64,000 nt of DNA from Bartonella queenslandensis. GTDB lineage: Bacteria; Pseudomonadota; Alphaproteobacteria; Rhizobiales; Rhizobiaceae. Shown piece after piece: positions 9,780-20,776 of this stretch. The notes beneath the pieces were generated by a model that ran no database searches, was not told the origin of the DNA, and was given only the letters and a program-made list of their open reading frames with translations. The stretch covers positions 62,001 to 126,000 of the forward strand of contig NZ_NAAI01000001.1 in the NCBI RefSeq assembly GCF_018155095.1, written 5' to 3'. The first letter of the stretch is position 1, and every line of letters starts with the position of its first letter. A program made the translations under genes and the position numbers.

Positions 9780-10046
9780 TTATTTCACTCTATTTAGATT
9801 ATTTTGCTCTCTATTTCTTATAATAGTTATTAAATTATGCCATGAGTCAATACGAAAAATTTGATAAAAATCAATGAAAAAGCAAAAAAAATAGAAAAAA
9901 ATGCCTTAATGTTGTATTTAATTAGCAGCTTGATGAAATGTGCAAGTGAAACACAAGAGGTGAAATATTTCTTATGGTTTACAACAATTTTTACATTAAG
10001 CGGCTGAATAGTCTCATGAGTAATCTCAAAGGAGATTATTGACATT

Positions 10047-11432
10047 ATGGTTGGTCCCATTCTTGTTGCGAGTGAAGATTATGGAAGACGTATAGAGCTT
10101 TCTGCTATGCTCCGAGGTTTTGGTTACCGTGTCATTGAAGCAGAAAATGGTCTCCGTACAATTGATCTTTTACACAGACGTAAAAACATTGTGCTTGCAC
10201 TCCTTGATGTCGTTATGAGTGATTTGAGTGTGAGCGATTTGATTAAAATGATTAGAGTTGCTGGTGTTTCTGTTCCTATTGTTGTGATAGCACAACAAGA
10301 GAATCATGATTTACTCCAGAAAGCTTTAACAGCTGGAGCTATTGATTATTGGATTCATCCAGTAACATTATTACGCGTAAGAGTTACTTTGGATATTCTT
10401 GCTCTTATTTCTGCCTTAGAGCATGAGGTTCGAGATATTCGGCGAAAGAAAGAGAATCATCTACAGTTTTCTGACCTTTGCATAAAAAGTAGAGCTATGC
10501 AGATTGTTTTAGAGCAATCAAGAACAGCAGCAACGACTTCGCAGAATCTTTTGATAGAGGGTGAAGTGGGAACAGGTCGTGAGACCTTAGCTCGGATGAT
10601 TCATCATGAAGGTTTATTCTCGGAAGGGGATTTTATTCGCTTTCAATGTTCAGCAATTGCTGATCCAGAAAAAGAAAATCAGCATTGGTTTAAAGAATTT
10701 CTCCCATTGGTTTCTTCACTTAAAAAAGGAACACTTTGTCTTTGTGATATTGATCGACTTGAACCCATACAGCAAAAACGGTTTGCTGATTATCTTAAAG
10801 AAAGGGAAAGGGATACAAAAGGAGAACTTTTTCCTTTTCGAATCATTGCTATTTCAACATCGCGTTTAAAGGACTTGGTTAAAGAGAACTTTTTTTTGCA
10901 TAGTTTGTTTGAACAATTTTCTCATCTATCTATTAGCGTTCCTGCTTTACGAGAATTAAGGGATGACTTTCCAGAAATCACACAACGTTTGATTAATCGC
11001 ATCATAACAGAAACAGGGCGATCACATGTCCATGGTTTAGCAGGATCGGCTCTTTCCTTGCTTATGCAGTATGATTGGCCTGGCAATAGAAATGAACTTG
11101 AAAATTTTTTATTTCGTGCGATTTTACTCAGTGAGGGACCGTTATTAACTGTTCGGGATTTTCCACAATTAATGGGAAATTCATTAATGGGTGTTCCAAA
11201 TATCATTGAGGGTAATATGCAAGAAGAGAATGAACAAGAATGGATACAATTTTTGAATACTGATGGGCATGTGCGTACTTTTGCAGAAATGGAACATGAT
11301 ATTATTGAGAAAGCGGTTAAACATTATAAGGGACATATGAGTGAGATTGCGCGCCGCCTTCATATCGGACGCTCTACACTTTATAGAAAAATGGAAGAAT
11401 TAAGAGCTATAAGAAATCAAAAACGAAAGTAA
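10047..11432 (+). CDS. NtrC-like response regulator with degenerate receiver and AAA+ domains
   Basis: This 461-residue protein has the NtrC layout: receiver (about 1-120), AAA+ (about 150-370) and Fis-type helix-turn-helix (about 410-455, MSEIARRLHIGRSTLYRKME). The receiver keeps a central Asp (LLDVVMSD), but the acidic pocket is ASED and the conserved Lys of the final loop is His (WIHP). In AAA+, Walker A reads GEVGTGRE with Arg for Lys, Walker B reads LCLCDID, and no GAFTGA sigma-54 contact loop is visible. It probably binds DNA without activating sigma-54 in the classic way. No sensor kinase gene adjoins it. AAAGGAG lies 12 nt before the ATG. Confidence 0.85.
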   Translation: MVGPILVASEDYGRRIELSAMLRGFGYRVIEAENGLRTIDLLHRRKNIVLALLDVVMSDLSVSDLIKMIRVAGVSVPIVVIAQQENHDLLQKALTAGAIDYWIHPVTLLRVRVTLDILALISALEHEVRDIRRKKENHLQFSDLCIKSRAMQIVLEQSRTAATTSQNLLIEGEVGTGRETLARMIHHEGLFSEGDFIRFQCSAIADPEKENQHWFKEFLPLVSSLKKGTLCLCDIDRLEPIQQKRFADYLKERERDTKGELFPFRIIAISTSRLKDLVKENFFLHSLFEQFSHLSISVPALRELRDDFPEITQRLINRIITETGRSHVHGLAGSALSLLMQYDWPGNRNELENFLFRAILLSEGPLLTVRDFPQLMGNSLMGVPNIIEGNMQEENEQEWIQFLNTDGHVRTFAEMEHDIIEKAVKHYKGHMSEIARRLHIGRSTLYRKMEELRAIRNQKRK

Positions 11433-11849
11433 AATTCATAACAAATCTCTATTTTATAACCAGCATGATTTTTAAAAAAGTAGAAGGAATTTTGATAAAG
11501 GCAGTAGGGTGTACTTAAAAGAAAACAACCATTTATTATAAACTTTATCTATTGAAGATGATTTTGTAGATTATAAATCAAGTATGGATTTTGACTATTT
11601 TGTCGTTAGTTTCGTTTTATACAATTTTAGTTAAATCTACATTTATTAAAGCTGAAAATATTCGATCTGAAAAATATTTTTTTGAATCTTTTAAATATTA
11701 TAGCTGAAATTTTTCGTCATAGATATTAAGTTTATACTCTTTTAAACAAAACGTGGCATTTTATCTGCTGCACGGTTAAGATAAATTATTAGCATTGTGG
11801 TTCGTATCACGGATGATGCGATAGCTTAAAAATAGAAAGTTTATCGTCT
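11433..11849. other. intergenic gap, AT-rich
   Basis: This is 417 bases between the regulator and the phospholipase D gene. I see no ORF, no leader repeat, no RNA gene and no clear terminator. A promoter for the downstream gene is expected but not identifiable by eye. Confidence 0.5.
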
Positions 11850-13421
11850 TTGACTTTTTTACAGATTGTTATTGGTTTTATTCTCTTTTTTTTTATTGCG
11901 TCTATGTTGGCAATTTACACTTATGGGCGTTTTGTGAAAAGTGCTAGGGGGCAATCTTCTTATGCGTTGCCTATTCAGAAAGATGAAACCAAGCTTGATC
12001 GTATCGTTAGTCAATTGGCTGAGAAAGAAAATGGCTTGGGGGTTGATAAAGATGCGCTTTCCCTCCTCATCAGCAATTTGGATGCGTTTTGTATTCGTGC
12101 AATAGGAGCTGCAGAGGCTGGGCGTAGCCTTGATCTGATGTATTATATTTGGAACGATGATTTAACAGGGCGCCTATTATTAAGTGAAATCGTTGAGGCA
12201 GCTGATCGGGGTGTTCGAGTACGGCTTCTTTTGGATGATATTAACGCTCAGGCACGTGATCCAGCGTATATTGCGCTCGATAAACATCCTCATATTGAGG
12301 TGAGAATGTTTAATCCAGGGCGATCGCGTAAAGGTGGTTTACGCCGTGGCTTAGAGATTATATTACGGGCAATTACTGTAACGCGGAGAATGCATAATAA
12401 AGCTTTTATTGTTGATGGCAGGGTTGCATTTGTAGGAGGACGTAATCTTGCAGACTCTTATTTTGATGCTGGTGAAGAATCTCATTTTCGAGATTTAGAT
12501 TTGATGTTAATTGGTCCCTCCGTTAAAAAGGTGGAAAATATCTTTGATGATTTTTGGAATAGTGCTGTTGTTTTGCCAATTCATACTTTGGTTCTTCCTA
12601 AAAGCGCAAGCGATCTTAGTTATTGGAAGGATAAATTACGAAAATTTCGGGATTCAAAGGTTGCAAAAGTTTATTTAGATTATGTCAAAGAGCACATTAA
12701 CTTTGATTGTTTTATCCAGACAGGAAAGCGGTTATTTGTAGCCGATAAAGTTGTTGTTCTTTCTGATCCTCCAGAAAAAGCATTGCGTAAAAAAGCAAGT
12801 AATTGGCTTATGAAGGCACTCTCAAGGGTTATTGGAAATGCCCAAAAAACGGTTCAGATTACATCGCCTTATTTTGTTCCTGGGAAGGTTGGTACGCAGA
12901 ATCTTAGTAATCTAGTGTCAAAAGGTGTTGATGTCAAAATTCTGACGAATTCTTTAGCCGCGACCGATGTAGCCTTAGTGCATGGTGGTTATGTACCGTA
13001 TCGTAAGGAACTGTTGAAAAGTGGTGTTAAGCTTTATGAATTAAAAGCAGAGGGCAACCCCCATGGGTTACGATTATTTCGATCGAGTAAGGCAAGTTTA
13101 CATGCCAAAGCTTTTTTAGTTGATCGTAAAACAGCTTTTATTGGATCTTTAAACTTTGATCCCAGATCAGCAGCGTTAAATACAGAAATGGGCATTCTTT
13201 TTGAATGTGCTCCCATTACAGCAAGGCTAGATTTGTTATTTTGTGAAGAAACGACGGGGGAAATGAGCTATCATCTTCGTCTTGATGACAATAATCGTAT
13301 TTATTGGGACTTTATTGAAAATGAAAAAAAATATAGCATTGATTTTGAGCCAGAAAGCAATTTTTGGCGGCGCACATTTACAAAAATAATAAGTTGGTTA
13401 CCAATTGAATCACAATTGTAA
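11850..13421 (+). CDS. phospholipase D superfamily protein (cardiolipin synthase-like)
   Basis: This 523-residue protein has two HKD motifs. The first is in MHNKAFIVDGRVAFVGGRN (about residue 180) and the second in LHAKAFLVDRKTAFIGSLN (about 415). Each is followed by the usual Asn and Asp/Arg positions. The N-terminus has one hydrophobic segment (LQIVIGFILFFFIASMLAIY) that would anchor it in the inner membrane. Cardiolipin synthases usually have two N-terminal segments. This one-anchor, periplasm-facing form could instead be a general phospholipase or transphosphatidylase. The start is TTG 11850. No upstream ATG is possible, and a later Met would cut the anchor. Confidence 0.85.
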   Translation: MTFLQIVIGFILFFFIASMLAIYTYGRFVKSARGQSSYALPIQKDETKLDRIVSQLAEKENGLGVDKDALSLLISNLDAFCIRAIGAAEAGRSLDLMYYIWNDDLTGRLLLSEIVEAADRGVRVRLLLDDINAQARDPAYIALDKHPHIEVRMFNPGRSRKGGLRRGLEIILRAITVTRRMHNKAFIVDGRVAFVGGRNLADSYFDAGEESHFRDLDLMLIGPSVKKVENIFDDFWNSAVVLPIHTLVLPKSASDLSYWKDKLRKFRDSKVAKVYLDYVKEHINFDCFIQTGKRLFVADKVVVLSDPPEKALRKKASNWLMKALSRVIGNAQKTVQITSPYFVPGKVGTQNLSNLVSKGVDVKILTNSLAATDVALVHGGYVPYRKELLKSGVKLYELKAEGNPHGLRLFRSSKASLHAKAFLVDRKTAFIGSLNFDPRSAALNTEMGILFECAPITARLDLLFCEETTGEMSYHLRLDDNNRIYWDFIENEKKYSIDFEPESNFWRRTFTKIISWLPIESQL

Positions 13422-13527
13422 ATTTTTATAAACCACGCTTTAAAAAAATATTTTTCTTTTCATTTTGTTTGTAGCATGGCATAATTTTTTGCCAATCTAC
13501 CCTACGAGAACCGCAGTTGTACTTTAA

Positions 13528-15078
<1,551 letters not shown>

Positions 15079-15186
15079 AGGAATAAGAGCTTAGCGTCAG
15101 GTCGCATAGATGTAAAATATTCCAAGAACAAGAAAAAGAGATGGTTCTTTTTTCCGTTTGTGGTTTGATACAATACTCCAGAAAAG

Positions 15187-15219
15187 GAAAGAATTAGAGG
15201 CTAACACCCTAATTCTTTC
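15187..15219. terminator. hairpin downstream of guaB
   Basis: Perfect 11-bp arms GAAAGAATTAG (15187-15197) and CTAATTCTTTC (15209-15219) have an 11-nt loop. The hairpin sits between the guaB stop and the convergent small ORF at 15258-15404, so it could serve both. The T tract is weak on each strand. Confidence 0.5.
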
Positions 15220-15257
15220 TGTTGAGACTATGTGAAGTAAATTATATAAAGTTAAAA

Positions 15258-15404
15258 CTAACTTTTTGTTGTCTTGCGTTCCGTCTTTGACGCACGTTGG
15301 CGAGTGTTTGTCTGATCACCTTGGATGGATTTCTTTCCATTGTTTGAGGGCATTGTATTATGACGGCTTTTAGATGAAGTTGTTTTTCCATTATTATAAG
15401 TCAT
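15258..15404 (-). CDS. small basic hypothetical protein (48 residues)
   Basis: This is a 48-codon ORF on minus, starting MTYNNGKTTSSKSRHN and ending ERKTTKS before a TAG. AAAGGAGAAAAT stands directly before the ATG, with AAGGAG about 5 nt upstream, which is an excellent ribosome binding site. The product is hydrophilic, rich in Lys, Arg, Ser, Thr and Asn, has no hydrophobic core and is probably disordered. I do not recognise the family. A strong Shine-Dalgarno, a convergent terminator candidate at its 3' end and a clean frame support a real gene. Function is unknown. Confidence 0.6.
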   Translation of the reverse strand: MTYNNGKTTSSKSRHNTMPSNNGKKSIQGDQTNTRQRASKTERKTTKS

Positions 15405-15908
15405 TATTTTCTCCTTTTAAATTGTCTGGCAGTTGCCAGCACAGTAAAAACGGTCATGCCAAATAGTGGTTCCAAGTATTTTCTAAAAAGTTAATTTTTT
15501 GTTGAGAGTAAGATGAGGTTGTCTCATCTTGTTAGAAGCTTTTTTTATTTTTTCAGGAGGATAATATGTTCAAGATGAAAGATATTTGAGTTTTCCTATT
15601 ATTTATATAAGTCGAAAAAATTTCATTTTACACAATAATAAAAGAATTTGTTTTTTTGCATAATGCATGGCGACAAGAAATTCTTTATGGATGGTAACGT
15701 ATCTTTTAGTGTAAGAGGATTTTATGTATTTTAGAAGGATAAAAAGCCAATAGACAGAAAATGAAAGGAAAAATCTAGATTCACTAAATTGGATTTTATA
15801 AAGAGGTATGCTCAGCTCATTTTAAAAGTGAATGTAAATTTTTGATAGCTTTGAACAGGTTTCATTGGCAATAAGAAGATAATATTATTGTTTTAATGGG
15901 AGAAATAA
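15405..15908. other. intergenic gap before the RsmB-like gene
   Basis: This is about 500 bases, mostly AT-rich. It holds a short palindrome CTGGCAGTTGCCAG near 15424, a hairpin AAGATGAG/CTCATCTT (15510-15530) with a T-rich stretch from 15541, and then CAGGAGG before a seven-codon ORF (ATG 15568). No leader repeat is recognised here. The promoter of the small minus-strand ORF should lie just past 15405. Confidence 0.45.
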
Positions 15909-17195
15909 ATGCGATTAGGTGGGCGTTTGCAAGCAGCAATAGACGTTCTCAAAGAGATAGACATGAGGCATCGCCCCGTAGCAGAAGCTTTAAAGGATTG
16001 GGGGCTTTCTCATCGCTTTGCAGGAGCCAGTGATCGTGCAGCCATTGGTACAATCGTTTATGATGTTTTAAGACGACGATATTCTTTACAATGGCGTATG
16101 GAGAGTGATGATATTCGGGATATTGTTTTTGCTGCCTTATTAGATACAGGAAAAATGACGCTGGGGCAAATTGACAGTGCGTTAGAAGAAGATCGGTTTG
16201 CACCGCAGTTATTAGAGGATAAACAGCGCAAATCATGGCAAGAACGGCAATTAGTGGATGCACCAGACTATATTCGTGGTGATATACCTCAATGGTGTCA
16301 AGCACATCTTTTTCCTTTATTTGGTGATAATTGGATCACTGAAGCTGCAGCGTTAGCAATGCGTCCTTCTTTAGATCTACGGGTAAATAGCCTAAAGGCA
16401 ACACCAGAAAAGGTGCTGAAAGAGTTAGCAAGGATCAAACTTCAGTCTTTGCCGTGGTTTCAGCAAGCTTTAAGAATTGCACCGATTGAAAAGTTTAACC
16501 GTCATCCCAATATTCAAGTTGAACCTGCGTTTCAAAAAGGATATTTTGAAATACAGGATTTAGGATCTCAGATTGTTGCTCATCTTGTTGAAGCACAAGA
16601 AGGTATGCAAGTATTGGATTATTGTGCAGGAGCTGGTGGAAAGACATTGGCTTTAGCTTCCGATATGAACAATCGTGGGCAAATTTATGCTTATGATTCC
16701 GATAAAGCGCGTTTAGCGCCTATTTTTGATCGTCTTCGACGCGCTGGTGTTCGTAATGTACAAACACGAGCACAAAAAGAAGAATTGAAACCATTAATAG
16801 GCCAGATGGATAGAGTTCTATTAGACGCACCCTGTAGTGGGTCTGGGACATGGCGTCGTCGTCCAGATGCGAAATGGCGTTTAACATTAGGGCAAGTAAA
16901 ACAACGCCAAAAAGAACAGAGGGCTATTTTGAATGAAGCGATAGATTATCTTAAGCCAAATGGGCGCTTAATTTATATTACCTGTTCTCTTTTCGCAGAT
17001 GAAAATGAGGAACAAATTTCCCATTTTCTTCAACAACATTCTCATTTTTATCCCATAGATGTGCAGGCACTTTGGCAGAAACATTTTAGTTTTTCTCCTG
17101 TGCAACCAGTCTTTTCAAATTATGGACTGACTTTATCACCTGCAACAACACAAACAGATGGTTTCTTTTTATCTGTGTTGCAAAAAAAACATTGA
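15909..17195 (+). CDS. RsmB-type 16S rRNA (cytosine-C5) methyltransferase
   Basis: This is a 428-residue SAM-dependent RNA m5C methylase. The N-terminal region (1-130) is NusB/RsmB-like helical. The catalytic domain has the SAM site LDYCAGAGGKTLALA, motif IV LLDAPCSGSGTWRRRPD (Cys near 311) and motif VI YITCSLFADENEEQ (catalytic Cys near 358). Both cysteines expected of RNA m5C methylases are present. RsmB methylates C967 of 16S rRNA; this protein may do that or a related site. GGGAGAAA precedes the ATG. Confidence 0.9.
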   Translation: MRLGGRLQAAIDVLKEIDMRHRPVAEALKDWGLSHRFAGASDRAAIGTIVYDVLRRRYSLQWRMESDDIRDIVFAALLDTGKMTLGQIDSALEEDRFAPQLLEDKQRKSWQERQLVDAPDYIRGDIPQWCQAHLFPLFGDNWITEAAALAMRPSLDLRVNSLKATPEKVLKELARIKLQSLPWFQQALRIAPIEKFNRHPNIQVEPAFQKGYFEIQDLGSQIVAHLVEAQEGMQVLDYCAGAGGKTLALASDMNNRGQIYAYDSDKARLAPIFDRLRRAGVRNVQTRAQKEELKPLIGQMDRVLLDAPCSGSGTWRRRPDAKWRLTLGQVKQRQKEQRAILNEAIDYLKPNGRLIYITCSLFADENEEQISHFLQQHSHFYPIDVQALWQKHFSFSPVQPVFSNYGLTLSPATTQTDGFFLSVLQKKH

Positions 17196-17327
17196 CCCAT
17201 ATTTTTGCATTTTTTATCATAAATTTTACGAGAATAATCTTTTTCCCAAGAAAACAGGCTTGTGAAAAGAGAAAGATTGAATCATAACTCTCATAAGTTC
17301 TCTTTTACAATTGTTGATTGGTTTTCT

Positions 17328-18884
17328 ATGAGCATATCACATCTAGACACTGTTCTTATTATTGATTTTGGTTCACAAGTAACACAACTTATTGCACGGC
17401 GAGTGCGAGCAATGGGGGTATATTGTGAAATTGTTCCTTTTCAATTGGCTTTAAAAGCTGTGCGCCGCGTAAATCCTAAAGCTGTTATTTTATCAGGAAG
17501 TCCTTATTCCGTTATGGATGAAGGTTCACCACGTGCTCCGAAGGAAATTTTTGAGACTGGTATTCCGATTCTTGGTATTTGCTATGGTGAGCAAGTTATG
17601 TGTGTTCAGCTTGGAGGAAAGGTTGAAGCAGGACATGAGCGTGAATTTGGACGCGCTTTTTTGGAAGTACAAGAGAAGAGTGCACTTTTTGATGGCGTGT
17701 GGGAAAAAGGATCTCATTATCAAGTATGGATGAGTCACGGCGACCGTGTGGCAGCTTTACCAGAAGGTTTTCGTGTCATAGGAACTTCAAAAGGAGCTCC
17801 CTATGCGGCTATTGCGGATGAAAAAAGACATTTTTATGCGGTACAATTTCATCCTGAAGTTATTCATACACCGGATGGTACAAAACTTTTGCAAAATTTT
17901 GTTCATAAGATCTCAGCTATTAAAAGCAATTGGTCAATGGCTTCTTATCGTGAGCAGGCAATTGCGACAATACGACAAAAAGTTGGGAAAAGTCGTGTGA
18001 TTTGTGGTCTTTCAGGTGGGGTTGATTCATCTGTTGTAGCGGTACTTCTTCATGAAGCCGTAGGAGATCAATTGACATGCATTTTGGTCGATCATGGATT
18101 GATGCGTAAGAATGAGGCTCAGGAAGTACTTACATTATTCCGCGATCACTATAACATAGAGCTTATTCATGTTAATGCTGCCGATATATTTCTTAATGCT
18201 TTAGAAGGTGAGACAGATCCAGAAAAAAAGCGCAAAACAATAGGGCGTCTTTTTATTGAAGTTTTTGAAGAAGAAACAAAAAAAATAGGAGGTGCAGAGT
18301 TTTTAGCTCAAGGAACACTTTATCCAGATGTTATTGAGAGTGTATCAGCTATTGGTGAATCGGTAACCATTAAAAGCCATCATAATGTGGGGGGGTTACC
18401 AGAACAGATGAATATGAAACTCGTAGAACCGTTGCGTGAGCTTTTTAAGGATGAGGTTCGCTCGCTAGGGCGAGAGTTAGGGCTTCCAGAGCAGTTTATT
18501 GGTCGCCATCCTTTCCCAGGCCCCGGCCTTGCAATTCGGTGTCCAGGTGTCGTCACACGCGAAAAATTAGAAATTTTACGTGAAGCAGATTCCATTTATC
18601 TTGAGGAAATCCGTAAGGCTGGTCTTTATGATGAAATTTGGCAAGCTTTTGCTGTCCTTCTTCCTGTCCAGACTGTTGGAGTGATGGGGGATAGTCGCAC
18701 GTATGAATTTGTTTGTGCGCTTCGCGCGGTCACATCTGTCGATGGAATGACCGCTGATTTTTATCCCTATGATATGGCATTTTTGAGTAAGACAGCATCA
18801 CGCATTATTAACGAAGTTAGAGGAATTAATCGTGTTGTTTATGATGTAACCTCAAAGCCTCCTGGTACCATTGAATGGGAATAA
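17328..18884 (+). CDS. guaA: GMP synthase (glutamine-hydrolysing) GuaA
   Basis: This is a 518-residue enzyme that converts XMP to GMP. The N-terminal class I glutamine amidotransferase has its nucleophile in GICYGEQ (Cys near 85) and the His-Glu pair in FHPEV (about 175). The ATP-pyrophosphatase domain has the PP-loop GLSGGVDSS (about 226). The C-terminal dimerisation domain ends [10 protein letters not shown] chose ATG 17328 ([15 protein letters not shown]) over the upstream GTG 17262 because it gives the family length. It works together with guaB at 13579. Confidence 0.96.
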   Translation: MSISHLDTVLIIDFGSQVTQLIARRVRAMGVYCEIVPFQLALKAVRRVNPKAVILSGSPYSVMDEGSPRAPKEIFETGIPILGICYGEQVMCVQLGGKVEAGHEREFGRAFLEVQEKSALFDGVWEKGSHYQVWMSHGDRVAALPEGFRVIGTSKGAPYAAIADEKRHFYAVQFHPEVIHTPDGTKLLQNFVHKISAIKSNWSMASYREQAIATIRQKVGKSRVICGLSGGVDSSVVAVLLHEAVGDQLTCILVDHGLMRKNEAQEVLTLFRDHYNIELIHVNAADIFLNALEGETDPEKKRKTIGRLFIEVFEEETKKIGGAEFLAQGTLYPDVIESVSAIGESVTIKSHHNVGGLPEQMNMKLVEPLRELFKDEVRSLGRELGLPEQFIGRHPFPGPGLAIRCPGVVTREKLEILREADSIYLEEIRKAGLYDEIWQAFAVLLPVQTVGVMGDSRTYEFVCALRAVTSVDGMTADFYPYDMAFLSKTASRIINEVRGINRVVYDVTSKPPGTIEWE

Positions 18885-19086
18885 TTGAAATGAAGAATAA
18901 GCCTTGTAAAAATAACGTATGACTGAGAACTTGATATTTTGAAAAGTATAAAAAATCATAAAAAATGATTGTACACATCTCATATGATATAAAGCTTTAT
19001 CTGAAAGCCTGTCCGCTCATATTATTTAGAGCCAATGCCATTTAAAATTGATCAATATTATTTAAGACTAAGAAGTGTGAAATTGC

Positions 19087-19809
19087 ATGTCTGAGAAAAA
19101 AATTGTTGCACACCGTGGTGGTGCACATCTTTATCCTGAAAATACTCTTTCAGCATTTAATAACGCTATAGCGTTAAGCGTTGATGAAGTTGAATGCGAC
19201 GTTCATTTACTGAAAAGCGGTGAAGTAGTTGTTTTTCACGATTTCAGTTTAGATCAATTGGTTGGCAAAAAGGGGTATATTCATGACATTGATAATGAAA
19301 CACGCAAACAACTCTGTGTGAAAGGAAGCCGAGAAGCCCCACCTTTATTAGAAGAAGTTCTTGATCTTTTAGCACCAACTAATGTTGCATTGCATCTTGA
19401 AATCAAAACATGTGGTGAAGTGGAGCGTGAAACAATATTATCCCAAAAAGCACTTGCACTCATAAAAAGTCGAAATTTATCAGAACGGGTTTCTGCTATC
19501 AGTTTTGATCCTTTGGTTCTTCGTCCTTTTATTGAAGCAGGAATACCATCTGGTCCATGTGTTGATAATTTTGAAGGTGATATGTATCGTCATTTTTCTG
19601 AATGGAAACAATTGGGGTATTCTGATCTAAGTTTAAATGGCTCTATTGTTTCACAGGACTTTATTGAATCAGCTCTTGAGTCTGGTTTTACTGTAGGGGT
19701 ATGGACAATTAATGGGAAAGCTCGGTTATCACATTGGCTTGATATGCCTGTACATTATATTACGACAGATCAACCTGATCTTGCATTGCAATTGCGAGCA
19801 CAAAGGTAA
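19087..19809 (+). CDS. glycerophosphodiester phosphodiesterase (UgpQ-like)
   Basis: This 240-residue GDPD-family enzyme is cytoplasmic (no signal peptide). It hydrolyses glycerophosphodiesters to glycerol-3-phosphate and an alcohol. The catalytic start block HRGGAHLYPENTLSAF supplies the His and Glu-Asn. VECDVHLLKSGEVVVFHD supplies the metal-binding Glu/Asp and second His. The ugpBAEC importer follows on the same strand after a 970-bp gap, so this enzyme probably processes the imported diesters, as UgpQ does in E. coli. The gap carries a decayed integrase repeat that has separated the two. Confidence 0.9.
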   Translation: MSEKKIVAHRGGAHLYPENTLSAFNNAIALSVDEVECDVHLLKSGEVVVFHDFSLDQLVGKKGYIHDIDNETRKQLCVKGSREAPPLLEEVLDLLAPTNVALHLEIKTCGEVERETILSQKALALIKSRNLSERVSAISFDPLVLRPFIEAGIPSGPCVDNFEGDMYRHFSEWKQLGYSDLSLNGSIVSQDFIESALESGFTVGVWTINGKARLSHWLDMPVHYITTDQPDLALQLRAQR

Positions 19810-19903
19810 AAAATATCACTTTATAAAAGAAATCCTTGTACCTTGATAAAGCTAGCTTAATGGAAGAAAACAAGAAATATTTTCTTACACGTAACAATAA
19901 CAC

Positions 19904-20066
19904 AATAATTTATAATGATAATTAATATTTTCATATTAAATGAAAAGCCTTAATATGTTAGGTTCTCTCATTTCAAATCTTTTTACAATGAATCAGTCAA
20001 AGTCATTCGCTTGCACATTACAAGTAGATTTGGTGTGTGGATAAACAACGCCTGAGAAAAGAATAA
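19904..20066 (+). repeat. dispersed leader repeat, copy C
   Basis: This copy starts AATTTATAATGATAATT and contains TCTCTCATTTCAAATC, then AATCAGTCAAAGTCATTCG, then CTTGCACATTACAAG, then GTGTGTGGATAAA. These are the same ordered blocks seen in copies D, E, G and H. It leads into the integrase fragment at 20067. Confidence 0.7.
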
Positions 20067-20262
20067 AATTTTCATTTAAACGCTCTCAAATGCAAGACTT
20101 GTTGAAGCATTAGGGGGCATATAGTGGTGCTGTTTTACACTTTTTGAAGTATAAAAATGATGGTGTGCAAAAAGTTTTATACACTTTGAGTGGAGGGACT
20201 TTAATGTCCCATTTCATAGGAGCGTTTATGAAATGGATGGGGATGTATTGAATATTTTTTAC
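20067..20262 (+). pseudogene. integrase 5' fragment, copy C
   Basis: This is the decayed 5' end of the same integrase gene as copy D. It has matching blocks such as AATGCAAGACTTGTTGAAGC, ATAAAAATGATGGTG and GCGTTTATGAAATGG, in the order seen at 26087 down to 25950. Stops occur in every frame. A perfect 10-bp stem (CCATTTCATA 20209-20218 with TATGAAATGG 20227-20236) has formed inside it. The rest of the gap, to 20776, is AT-rich with no ORF or recognised signal other than the expected ugpB promoter. Confidence 0.6.
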
Positions 20263-20776
20263 AGAATGAAAATTTGGTAATACAACGCCGTTTTGTTCTG
20301 CATGAAGAGTATGACCTCATGACAGGAAAGGAGACCATTAAATACTCCAAAATAATTTTCTTCATTTTAAGAAAAAGTCTATTTCTTTCTTAAAGGCATT
20401 ATCAATACCATTTTAAAGTTATAAGTCAAAAGTTATAAGACAAATAACAAAAGAATAAACAACTCTTTTTTAAAAAAGTAAATTCAGATATTACAATAGT
20501 CATTAAATGACATTTACGATCTATATCGTTTTACCTATTACCTTGTTTATTTAAATCTTCTCATTTTTTCAAATAGTTACAAACGAATGATTCATGAATA
20601 CATAAGAAAGCTTATAAAAGAAAACGAATAAATCTAAACAAATTCATTTGACCTTTTGGTGGTTACTGTTTAAATGAACCAACATATTTTTATAATAAAA
20701 TCGGCATGGCATGTTCATGTGTGATGCTATAGATTTAGGGGTAGTTTGTATTCCATCACTTCAGAAAGGGTGAACC

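Noticed and set aside
15568..15591. Seven-codon ORF after CAGGAGG and a T-rich hairpin
   Set aside because: Good Shine-Dalgarno, but the peptide is too short to support as a gene; nothing downstream within 300 bases would be regulated by it.
20640..20776. Pho box before ugpB
   Set aside because: I looked for CTGTCAT-type direct repeats and found none convincing, here or before the phosphodiesterase gene.
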